DNA of 64,000 nucleotides from an uncultured Lachnospiraceae bacterium. GTDB taxonomy: Bacteria; Bacillota; Clostridia; Lachnospirales; Lachnospiraceae. This document shows, one piece after another, positions 17,087 to 25,046 of the stretch. The stretch lies in the NCBI GenBank assembly GCA_910588405.1, contig CAJUPT010000002.1, positions 132,112-196,111 of the forward strand, in the 5' to 3' direction. The notes under the pieces were generated by a model. The model saw only the letters and a list, made by a program, of their open reading frames with translations, searched no databases and was not told the DNA's origin. Both the position numbers and the translations under genes were made by a program. Numbering within the stretch: the stretch's first letter is position 1; every line of letters starts with the position of its first letter.

Positions 17087-19654
17087 TTATGGAATATATC
17101 CGATGAACACATTTCCATTCCCCTCAAAATACCGGACTGCGTCGTCAATTTCCATGGATGTCTCCTCCCCAGTAACCGGACTGTACAGATACAAATCCTG
17201 ATAACCATAGCCCGTGATCAGCACGGCCCCCTGATCCTGGGTACGCGCAATCAGCGGATAACCGAAGGAAAGATAATAGTAAAGAACCTGTTCCAGCCCG
17301 CATCCGGTCAGATCGTGGGCATTGCCCGGCATCTTTTCCCCGAGGATCTCTGCCGGTTCTCTGCCTTCTTCCAACTGCTCGGCCGCATTGACAACCTCCC
17401 CTGTCATTTTTACCATCGTTTCCAGACAGGCCGCCAGACTGCCCTCCTTTGAAGAAGCGGCAACGGCAGGCGCCGTAACCCTCCGGCCGTTTTGCGCACG
17501 GTAGCCTCTTCGAAGCACATAATTTCCGTCTCCGTACACCACCGTCCCCACATCGTCATAGGTCAGCTGAATGGCCTCCGCCGCCGTACCGCAGATTTTC
17601 TGCAGCTTTCCATAGGCAAAAGCATAATAATTGGTATCCTTCTCCTGGCTGCCCTTCTGGCCCTGCAGACTGATCTCATTAATTCCGGCAATAATTCCGG
17701 AAGGGCTGGTCACTTTCAACTCCTGAGTTTCAAAACCGCCCCCCTGTTTTTTGGGAATCACATACACAGTCCGCCTGGCTTCGGAATAGCTCTGTGTCAG
17801 CACCTGGGAGGTATCCTCCTCCCGTGTAGAATTCTGAATCAGGGCATCCTCCTGAATCTCCCGATAGTCTCCGCCGGCCTTTTTCTGCATCCGGTAAAGC
17901 TTGATGCTGCCCGGCTCCACACCCACGCCGGAAATATAGACGCCAGACTTTTCATACCTGGTCTCAGGCTCCGCCGTCTGGCCGTAAATCTCCACCGCAT
18001 ACATCGGAAACAGCTCCGCCGACAAGCCGTCTGCTCCATCCACATCAGTCTCCCGGGCAATGCCGCAGATCAAATCCTTCTCGATAAAATCCAGCGCTCT
18101 GATACACTCTCCCTGCTTTGCCTGAATCGTATACTGATCAACCGTATCCAGATTCATCACATGGATCTGGGTTCCGTGACGCGCATCCTTTCCGTCCTGC
18201 CATGCGATTACACTGCTGTCGCTGCTGATCGCCATACCCTCTTCCTTTACCTGCTCCACCACAACCACAAATTCATCGCCCTCGAAATCGATTGCATAGA
18301 TGCTGTTGCCGAACATCAGATAAAACAGCCCGGACCGACTTAAATAGGACAGCGTTCCCACCTCCTCCTTCAGCACCTGATAGGGCATCGTGGAGGGCAG
18401 ATAAAATACTTCTGACAACTCGTTATCCGCCCGGCTATATTCATAAAAGGACATGCCGACGCAGCCCTCGTGAACGCCGTTATTCATATATCCATATACA
18501 AAAAAGTGGACATTCCCTTCATTGTCCGCTTCGACAATCTGAATCTCATGTTCCCGCAGACTGTTCCGGATATCCGGTTCTCCTTCCTGCTCAAAGCTGA
18601 ATACCTTTATCAGCTCCCCGCTCTGACCGTGATAGCTCCAGAGCTGACCGTTCACGGCAAATACGATCCACTGACCGTCCTCGCTGTTCAACGCCTGAAT
18701 CCCATCAGCCTCCTGAATTCCAAGGTCAATGGAGCGGTCCGCTGCCAACAGATGCTCCGGCTCAAAAATCTGATTCATGGTCCGCCGAAACGCCAGCAAA
18801 TACCACTGGGCCTCCGACCACTGGACACAGTAAAATTCTTCTATGCGGTAAAGATCGGTCTGATTCTCCCTGTCCGGATTCTCGGCCTCCGCCAGATAGG
18901 ACATCGTAAAGGAGCCGATCGTCTCATTCATGTCTTTGACGGAGATCTCCGGCTGCGTTACTTGACGGGGCTTTAAGTCTCCCCAGGTAATCTGGGAAAA
19001 CGTGGAATGCAGAGTAACATCCGCCAGCGTTGACCGGTCTGCCGTGTTCTGTTTCATGTAGATGACCAATTCTTCCGACAGCACGGGATCAAAGGTTTTA
19101 TCATGAAAATCCTTTACAAAATCCAACATTTCCCTGGTATGAAACTGCTCCGCCAGGGTAATCCGGGTATAATAATATACGGCAGGCTTAGACCGTGTAG
19201 ATAAAATCAGTGTCAGCAGATATTCCTTTTCCGGCTCCAGCAGGTTCTGAATGGGCAGCCGGGCTGCTACCCCGTCCTCTACCGTATCCCATTCCTTCAG
19301 CTGGGTATCCTCCACCAGACGTAGCGTATCCAAACTGCGGATCTCATAGGAAATATTGATAATTTCCTCGTCACAATTTTCCGCCGTAACCGCCAGACTC
19401 CGATCCTCCGGCAGCGGCGTAACAGTATCCCTGGTATACTGGGCCTCAAGCTTCGTCTGATACCCGTGCAGGGCGTTCACCCGCTCCCCCTCCACTTCCA
19501 TATAGACCACCGGAAGCGAAGGCCGCAGAGACGGTGCGTAAACCCTATCCTCCTGTTCTTCTCTGCGCATAAAAAAAACCACACCCGAAACTGTGACACA
19601 AAACACACAAAACAGGATCAGTACCCTTTTCACTACTTGATTGGTATGCTTCAT
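17087..19654 (-). CDS. Large extracytoplasmic protein, unknown function
   Basis: This 855-aa protein has one N-terminal membrane anchor (about 9-28) and is otherwise predicted outside the cell. Residues about 285-570 carry repeated short strands (DGQWIVFAVNGQLWSY, GNSIYAIDFEGDEF, VIAWQDG) that look like a beta-propeller. The last about 90 residues resemble a C39-like papain-fold domain (GYPLIARTQDQGAVLITGYGY, LYLYSPVTGEE). However, the expected catalytic His before VLITGY is replaced by Gly or Ala, so that domain may be inactive. I do not recognise the full-length family. It follows the 181-aa hypothetical gene, separated by a terminator-like hairpin. Confidence 0.75.
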   Translation of the reverse strand: MKHTNQVVKRVLILFCVFCVTVSGVVFFMRREEQEDRVYAPSLRPSLPVVYMEVEGERVNALHGYQTKLEAQYTRDTVTPLPEDRSLAVTAENCDEEIINISYEIRSLDTLRLVEDTQLKEWDTVEDGVAARLPIQNLLEPEKEYLLTLILSTRSKPAVYYYTRITLAEQFHTREMLDFVKDFHDKTFDPVLSEELVIYMKQNTADRSTLADVTLHSTFSQITWGDLKPRQVTQPEISVKDMNETIGSFTMSYLAEAENPDRENQTDLYRIEEFYCVQWSEAQWYLLAFRRTMNQIFEPEHLLAADRSIDLGIQEADGIQALNSEDGQWIVFAVNGQLWSYHGQSGELIKVFSFEQEGEPDIRNSLREHEIQIVEADNEGNVHFFVYGYMNNGVHEGCVGMSFYEYSRADNELSEVFYLPSTMPYQVLKEEVGTLSYLSRSGLFYLMFGNSIYAIDFEGDEFVVVVEQVKEEGMAISSDSSVIAWQDGKDARHGTQIHVMNLDTVDQYTIQAKQGECIRALDFIEKDLICGIARETDVDGADGLSAELFPMYAVEIYGQTAEPETRYEKSGVYISGVGVEPGSIKLYRMQKKAGGDYREIQEDALIQNSTREEDTSQVLTQSYSEARRTVYVIPKKQGGGFETQELKVTSPSGIIAGINEISLQGQKGSQEKDTNYYAFAYGKLQKICGTAAEAIQLTYDDVGTVVYGDGNYVLRRGYRAQNGRRVTAPAVAASSKEGSLAACLETMVKMTGEVVNAAEQLEEGREPAEILGEKMPGNAHDLTGCGLEQVLYYYLSFGYPLIARTQDQGAVLITGYGYQDLYLYSPVTGEETSMEIDDAVRYFEGNGNVFIGYIP

Positions 19655-19774
19655 AGACGACTGCTTTCTATTTTATAAATTAATATGCCTTTGCATATAA
19701 AAATCATGTCACACAAGCTTCGCGCTTTGGGCGTACAACGTTATTCAACAAAAATGCATACGCCGCAAAACGCA

Positions 19775-19810
19775 AATATAGCCATGACAGCTCACTGCCA
19801 TGACTATATT
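19775..19810 (-). terminator. Hairpin after the 181-aa hypothetical gene
   Basis: AATATAGCCATGACA pairs with TGCCATGACTATATT with two mismatches. On the minus strand it is followed by TTTGCGTTTTG, a weak T-rich tail. It lies 45 bases after the gene at 19856-20401. Confidence 0.55.
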
Positions 19811-19855
19811 GTAAAGGCTGAAAGATAAAACCACAACCCATTTTTCTTTACAATT

Positions 19856-20401
19856 TTATAACATTCCCCGTTTCTGACGCCGTCTTCTTACAATCTCGTG
19901 GTACAGCAAAATTTCTGCCATGTCTTTTGCGGCCCCGCAGCCGGGTTCACCGAAATACCCATTCTTTCCAAACAGGGTTTCATCCTCCCCGGCGTTTTTA
20001 AGTACCATATCTCTCAAACGCATCATGGCAACACGATCCGGAATCTCATCGTAAATCGGGGAACCGTCATAATCAAAATGATCGCAGATTCCTTCCACAT
20101 AGCGCTGCATGGTCTTTGTCTGGCCGGGATACAGTTCCATAAAATATTCGATATCCTGTTCATTCTCCCATTCCTCATCCCGCTCAGGCATCCAGAAATG
20201 GGGCTGCGTCGCCTCCCGATAGGCCAGATTCTCCGGCCAGCGGGTACCGATCACCTGCTGGATCTGATAGTCTCCGTAATCGCCAAACTCCGTCGTCAGA
20301 AAGCCTGACTCCCCCGGCCAGCAAGGCACAGGCTCCCGATAAGCCTGGCCCGCACGGACAAACGGTTGGTAATAAGGCGGATTTCTCCACATATTATTCA
20401 T
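19856..20401 (-). CDS. Conserved hypothetical protein
   Basis: This 181-aa soluble protein is rich in Tyr, Trp, Pro and acidic residues near the start (MNNMWRNPPYYQPF), with a helical C-terminal half ending in the basic run RRRRQKRG. The segment CDHFDYDGSPIYDEIPDR is distinctive. No known domain is recognised and no signal peptide is present. I placed the start at 20401, where AAAGGC precedes ATG; an upstream extension to 20509 would overlap the aspS stop region and has no better ribosome binding site. It follows aspS on the same strand, and its role is unknown. Confidence 0.7.
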   Translation of the reverse strand: MNNMWRNPPYYQPFVRAGQAYREPVPCWPGESGFLTTEFGDYGDYQIQQVIGTRWPENLAYREATQPHFWMPERDEEWENEQDIEYFMELYPGQTKTMQRYVEGICDHFDYDGSPIYDEIPDRVAMMRLRDMVLKNAGEDETLFGKNGYFGEPGCGAAKDMAEILLYHEIVRRRRQKRGML

Positions 20402-20474
20402 AGACTGAAGCCTTTCATGGATTATATATCCAATATATGCGGCGCAGGGGAATAAGTGCGTATCCAAAGCAATA

Positions 20475-22283
20475 CTACTGTTGGGTATTCTCTTCTTCCT
20501 GCACCACAATGGCGATTCCCAGCTCGTCCAGCTGCTTCTGATCCACGGTTCCCGGCGCCTCCGTCATCAGGCAGGAGGCATCCTTCACTTTCGGGAACGC
20601 AATCACCTCACGGATATTGTCTGCGCCTGTCATCAGCATCACCAGACGGTCCAGGCCATAAGCCAGTCCCGCGTGAGGCGGTACGCCGTACCGGAAAGCG
20701 TTCAGCAGGAACCCAAACTGACTGTGGGCCTGCTCTTTGGTAAATCCAAGGGCTTTAAACATCTGCTCCTGAACGTCGCTCTGATGAATTCTGACGCTGC
20801 CGCCGCCGATCTCGCAGCCGTTCAGCACGATATCATAGGCTTTCGCCCGAACCGCGCCGGGATCGGTCTCAATCAGGTGCAGGTCCTCCTCCATGGGCAT
20901 CGTAAACGGATGATGCATCGCCACGAACCGTCCCTGCTCCTCGGAATACTCAAGCAGTGGAAACTCCGTGATCCAAACAAACCGGAACTCATGATTTCCC
21001 TCCGGAAGTCCAAGATTCTTTGCCAGCTCCAGACGCAGATTTCCCAGAACGTCAAACACCACTTTATTCTTGTCTGCGGCAAATACCAGCAGGTCTCCCG
21101 GCTGTCCATCCATAGCTTGAATCAACGCCTGGATTTCTTCCTCCGTCATAAACTTCGCAAAAGAAGACTTCACACTGCCGTCAGGCTGCAACGCCATATA
21201 GGCCAGTCCTTTGGCGCCGAAGCCCTTGGCAAACTCTACCAGGGCATCGATCTTTTTTCTCGGCATCTGACCCTGCCCTTTTACGTTTAAGCCCCGGACA
21301 GAACCACCGTTCTCCAATGCGCCTGTAAACACGCCGAAACCGCAGCCTTTCACTGTCTCGGACACGTTTGTAAGCTCCATGCCGAACCGCAGATCCGGCT
21401 TATCGGACCCAAACCGGTCCATGGCCTCCGCATAAGACATTCTCTGAATGGGCAGGGACACCTCCACGTCACAGATTTCCTTAAACAGCTTCGCCAGCAG
21501 CCGTTCATTGACGTCGATCACGTCGTCGATATCCACAAAGGACAGTTCCATATCCATCTGGGTAAATTCCGGCTGCCGGTCCGCCCGCAGATCCTCGTCC
21601 CGGAAGCAACGGGCAATCTGAAAGTACCGGTCATAGCCGGAGCACATCAGAAGCTGCTTAAATAACTGGGGAGACTGGGGCAGGGCATAAAAGGAACCGG
21701 GATGAATCCGGCTGGGCACCAGATAATCTCTGGCTCCCTCCGGCGTACTCTTTGTCAGCATCGGCGTCTCGATCTCTAAAAACCCTTCCTCCGCCATAAA
21801 GTTCCTGGCCAGCATCGCCACTTTGCTTTTGGTCATCAGATTCCGCTGAATGTCCGGCCGGCGCAGGTCCAGGAAACGGTATTTCAGCCGCAGTTCTTCC
21901 TTGGTCGCGCTGTTTTCCTCAATGGGGAAGGGCGGCGTCTGGGATTCTGACAGGATGCGCAGATCCGTCACCCGCAGCTCGATATCTCCTGTGGCCAGAT
22001 TCTCATTGACCGCGCCGGAACGGGCCTCCACCTTTCCGGTAGCGGCGATGACAAACTCGCTTCTCAGCTCCCCGGCTTTTGCAAATCCTTCGCTCCCGAT
22101 ATCATTCTCGTCAAATACCAACTGGAACAGCCCGGAACGGTCCCGCAAATCCACAAAAATCAGGCTCCCCAGATTTCTTCTTTTCTGTACCCAGCCCATC
22201 ACCGTGACAATCTCACCGATATTTTGATTAGAAACCTCCGTACACCGATGGGTACGGTGCAGCCCCTGCATAGATTCAGCCAT
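20475..22283 (-). CDS. aspS: Aspartate-tRNA ligase
   Basis: This 602-aa enzyme charges tRNA with aspartate. It has an N-terminal OB-fold anticodon-binding domain (about 1-110, VMGWVQKRRNLGSLIFVDLRD). The class II core carries motif 2 (about 215-230, RCFRDEDLRADRQPEFTQMD). The bacterial GAD insert lies about 290-410, and motif 3 is GLAYGLDRLVML. The length is typical of bacterial AspRS. It is cytoplasmic. It follows hisS with a 41-base gap; hisS-aspS is a common pair in Firmicutes and probably one transcript. A partial copy of the GTTGCGGAAC-type element lies in that gap. Confidence 0.97.
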   Translation of the reverse strand: MAESMQGLHRTHRCTEVSNQNIGEIVTVMGWVQKRRNLGSLIFVDLRDRSGLFQLVFDENDIGSEGFAKAGELRSEFVIAATGKVEARSGAVNENLATGDIELRVTDLRILSESQTPPFPIEENSATKEELRLKYRFLDLRRPDIQRNLMTKSKVAMLARNFMAEEGFLEIETPMLTKSTPEGARDYLVPSRIHPGSFYALPQSPQLFKQLLMCSGYDRYFQIARCFRDEDLRADRQPEFTQMDMELSFVDIDDVIDVNERLLAKLFKEICDVEVSLPIQRMSYAEAMDRFGSDKPDLRFGMELTNVSETVKGCGFGVFTGALENGGSVRGLNVKGQGQMPRKKIDALVEFAKGFGAKGLAYMALQPDGSVKSSFAKFMTEEEIQALIQAMDGQPGDLLVFAADKNKVVFDVLGNLRLELAKNLGLPEGNHEFRFVWITEFPLLEYSEEQGRFVAMHHPFTMPMEEDLHLIETDPGAVRAKAYDIVLNGCEIGGGSVRIHQSDVQEQMFKALGFTKEQAHSQFGFLLNAFRYGVPPHAGLAYGLDRLVMLMTGADNIREVIAFPKVKDASCLMTEAPGTVDQKQLDELGIAIVVQEEENTQQ

Positions 22284-22303
22284 ATCTATTTTCCTCCTAA
22301 ATT

Positions 22304-22323
22304 AGTTCCGCTGCGGTCCGCAG
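22304..22323 (-). repeat. Partial copy of the leader element upstream of aspS
   Basis: AGTTCCGC is joined almost directly to GGTCCGCAG. These are the outer parts of the leader element without the long inner hairpin. It lies about 10 bases upstream of the aspS ribosome binding site, the same position as in the full copies. Confidence 0.4.
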
Positions 22324-22324
22324 T

Positions 22325-23575
22325 TTATTTTTTAAAAAACTCTTTGAACTCCTGGTATCCTTCCTTCGCCAGCTGTTCCTTCTGGAATTTTTTATTTTTG
22401 TTCATCGTCACTACCAGAACCTGCGTTCCGCCGGCTCTCTCTTCTTTGGCTTCCTTTAATACCTGGCACAGCCTGTCCGCAGGCATTCCCTTTTCTACCA
22501 GAAACGCCTTTTTCTCCGCCTGGAACGGCACGGTAAAGCCCTTTTCCAGCAGGATGGTAATAATCCGCTCAAAACCGATGGAAAAGCCGCAGGCGCAGGT
22601 CTCATTGCCTGTAAACCGGCCGATCATCTTATCGTAACGGCCGCCGCCGGCTACGGAGCTGCCAAATTCCGGCATCTCGACCTCGAAAATCGTTCCCGTA
22701 TAGTAAGACATTCCCCGCACCAGAGTGGGGTCAAACACAATATCAAATTCCGCGGCAGCAGCAGCCTTCGCGCTGTCCATAATGGTTTTCAGCCCTTCCG
22801 CCGTCTGGCTGTCCAGTCCGCCTGCCATCTGCCGGTTCAGCGCATCGATGGGATCTGCCTCACCCTCTATAGCTTGAAACAGTCCCAGATACTTCTCAAC
22901 GCAATCTGCGGCGAAACCGCTTTCCAGCAATTCCTTCTCCACGCCCTCCATGCCGATCTTATCCATCTTGTCCAGGATAATAAAGACCTTATCGTAAGCG
23001 TCCTCCGGGAATCCGCAGTAATCTGCCATCGCTTTGAGCACCGCCCTGTCATTAATCCGGACTTTAAACTGCTGGAATCCCAGCTTTCCAAGCAGGGTGG
23101 TGGTCGCCAGAATCAGCTCGATCTCCGCCAGATTTGTAGGGTCCCCCAGAATATCGATATCACACTGGACAAACTGACGGAACCGTCCCTTTTGCGGCCG
23201 CTCCGCCCTCCACACACTGCCCACCTGAAGGGCTTTAAAAGGAGTTGGGAGCTGACTGGAATTGTTGGCGTAATAACGGGCCAGCGGAACGGTCAGATCA
23301 TAGCGCAAACCGCTGTCCACCAGATCCTGCTCCGACTGTGCCGTCTCCAGATTCAGCTTTTCCCCCCGCTTCAAAATCTTAAAAATCAGTTTTTCATTGT
23401 CGCCCCCCTGCTTACTGCATAAATTCTCAATATGCTCCACACAGGGCGTCTCCATCGGCGTAAAGCCAAATCCCTTATAAGTCTCCTTGATCAGTCCGAT
23501 CACATAATCCCGTACCTGCATCTCCGCAGGCAGCATATCCTTCATGCCGGTCACAGGTTTTTTCGTCATAGCCAT
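22325..23575 (-). CDS. hisS: Histidine-tRNA ligase
   Basis: This 416-aa class II synthetase charges tRNA with histidine. Motif 2 includes VWRAERPQKGRFRQF. The histidine-binding signatures LVRGMSYYTGTIFE and GGGRYDKMIG are present, followed by the motif 3 helix GFSIGFERI. A C-terminal anticodon-binding domain begins after about 330. I chose ATG 23575, preceded by GGAGGT, over a longer frame to 23644 without a ribosome binding site. No T-box leader is visible. It is upstream of aspS in the same direction. Confidence 0.95.
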   Translation of the reverse strand: MAMTKKPVTGMKDMLPAEMQVRDYVIGLIKETYKGFGFTPMETPCVEHIENLCSKQGGDNEKLIFKILKRGEKLNLETAQSEQDLVDSGLRYDLTVPLARYYANNSSQLPTPFKALQVGSVWRAERPQKGRFRQFVQCDIDILGDPTNLAEIELILATTTLLGKLGFQQFKVRINDRAVLKAMADYCGFPEDAYDKVFIILDKMDKIGMEGVEKELLESGFAADCVEKYLGLFQAIEGEADPIDALNRQMAGGLDSQTAEGLKTIMDSAKAAAAAEFDIVFDPTLVRGMSYYTGTIFEVEMPEFGSSVAGGGRYDKMIGRFTGNETCACGFSIGFERIITILLEKGFTVPFQAEKKAFLVEKGMPADRLCQVLKEAKEERAGGTQVLVVTMNKNKKFQKEQLAKEGYQEFKEFFKK

Positions 23576-23594
23576 TTCGGCACCTCCATTTATC

Positions 23595-23604
23595 GTTCCG
23601 CAAC
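23595..23604 (-). repeat. Single GTTGCGGAAC upstream of hisS
   Basis: The 10-base core GTTGCGGAAC lies about 10 bases before the GGAGGT of hisS, preceded on the transcribed strand by AGGGAA, as in the full copies. The rest of the element is absent. Confidence 0.4.
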
Positions 23605-23632
23605 TTCCCTTACATTTTAATTCCATTCTGCG

Positions 23633-23657
23633 TTTTTGCAACACTTTTTTGCAAAAA
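23633..23657 (-). terminator. Hairpin upstream of hisS, after DUF362 gene
   Basis: TTTTTGCAA (23633-23641) and TTGCAAAAA (23649-23657) form a 9-bp stem with a 7-base loop, just after the DUF362 stop. The stem is AT-rich, so terminator strength is uncertain. Confidence 0.45.
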
Positions 23658-23674
23658 TCATTCCGATTTCCCGC

Positions 23675-24991
23675 CTATCTAAGCAGACGGGACAGCCAGG
23701 AATTTTTCACGTCTATGGCCTTCTTCGGACACATTTCCTGACAGCAATAGCAACGGATACATTTCACATAATCATAGACAGGAGGCTTTTCCCGGCCATT
23801 TTTAAAGGAAACCGCCTTCCCCTCCACAGGGCAGCTTTCCACGCAGATTCCGCAGCGGATACACCGCTTTGGATGAATCTGGGGCCGCTGCTGAAAGGGC
23901 TTCATTACACGGCGGAGCAGCTTCCAGTCTTCGCGCTCGGAAGCAGGATTTCTGTCCACTGAAAAATCCGGATGTCCCCACCGGCTTACCAGTTCTTCCA
24001 TCGTAAATACTCTGATTGGCGGTTCTTCCGCGGGCGCCTCCTCCCGGGGCATCTCTTTTTCAGACGCTTCCTTCGCAGGCTGCTCTCCCCCTGACGCTCC
24101 TTCCGACCGTTTCTCCTCAAAAGTAAGACGCGATGCGCTTTCCCCATGAAAACCGCCCCTGTCAACTGTCAGCAGCCTGATCTTCTCCTCCTCCATCGTG
24201 CCGATTCCGTACTGCTGGCCACAGAAATTGGTAGGAACCAGTGAAGGCTCCAGATGGATCAGATGGCAGAATACCGTATCCAGCGCCACCGGGTCCTCTG
24301 AGAACAGCAGCACGCCCATGGACACCGGCGTACCCGAGGAAGGGCCGTTCCCTTCCATGGCCACAATCCCATCCATGATATGCAGCCGGGGCTTCACCGC
24401 TCCATGAAGATCACAGAGCATGGAGGCAAAATGCGTGGCTGACGGATACACTGCATGACCGGCCGCTTTGTGTGTGCCATAAATACAGCCATACATATTT
24501 TTCACAGCCCCGGTAATCCGTTCCAAAGCATGGGTTTTCATCTTACAGATATTGATAATCGCATCCGCTTCCACAACCCCTTTGCTGACCGTAAATTCCT
24601 TAGCCGTCCTCCCCTCAGGGTATTTCAGCGCCGTATGCTCCGTAAAATTACCCGGTAAAATTCCCAGCTCCTTTGCCGCCTGCTCCGCCCCGGAAGCTCT
24701 GGCAGCATCCTGAAAAGGCTGCATGGCCGGAGAATCCCCATAACAAATCTCCTCACAGCCATATTCCTTCAAACACCGTCCCACAGCGGAAAATACCGAC
24801 GGATGGGTGGTAATCACCTGATCGGGATCAGCTTTTTTCAGCAGATTCAACTTTAGCAAAATTTTTTCTTCCCGCCCGACGATACCGTTTAAACCTCCCA
24901 GACAGCGAAGCCCGTCGCGGACGGCCTGCTCTACCTGCACCTGGTCGTAGGAAGGACAGGGAATCACTGCCACCTTACTGATTTTTTCCAT
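23675..24991 (-). CDS. DUF362 protein with two 4Fe-4S clusters
   Basis: This 438-aa protein has an N-terminal DUF362 domain (about 1-290; KLNLLKKADPDQVITTHPSVF, CKMKTHALERITGAVKNMYG). Two ferredoxin motifs, CIRCGICVESCP and CIRCYCCQEMCP, are near 380-430. Between them is a Glu/Pro/Ala-rich linker (about 300-330). Ferredoxin-linked DUF362 proteins are widespread in anaerobes and are thought to be redox proteins; no reaction is known. It has no signal peptide and is cytoplasmic. I chose ATG 24991 after GAGAGG over one five codons upstream. It sits between a GT-C-like membrane gene and hisS on the same strand. Confidence 0.88.
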   Translation of the reverse strand: MEKISKVAVIPCPSYDQVQVEQAVRDGLRCLGGLNGIVGREEKILLKLNLLKKADPDQVITTHPSVFSAVGRCLKEYGCEEICYGDSPAMQPFQDAARASGAEQAAKELGILPGNFTEHTALKYPEGRTAKEFTVSKGVVEADAIINICKMKTHALERITGAVKNMYGCIYGTHKAAGHAVYPSATHFASMLCDLHGAVKPRLHIMDGIVAMEGNGPSSGTPVSMGVLLFSEDPVALDTVFCHLIHLEPSLVPTNFCGQQYGIGTMEEEKIRLLTVDRGGFHGESASRLTFEEKRSEGASGGEQPAKEASEKEMPREEAPAEEPPIRVFTMEELVSRWGHPDFSVDRNPASEREDWKLLRRVMKPFQQRPQIHPKRCIRCGICVESCPVEGKAVSFKNGREKPPVYDYVKCIRCYCCQEMCPKKAIDVKNSWLSRLLR

Positions 24992-25046
24992 CCAAAAACC
25001 TCTCAATCGTTATAATTTGCAGCTCCCGAGGCTTTGCAGCGAACAT

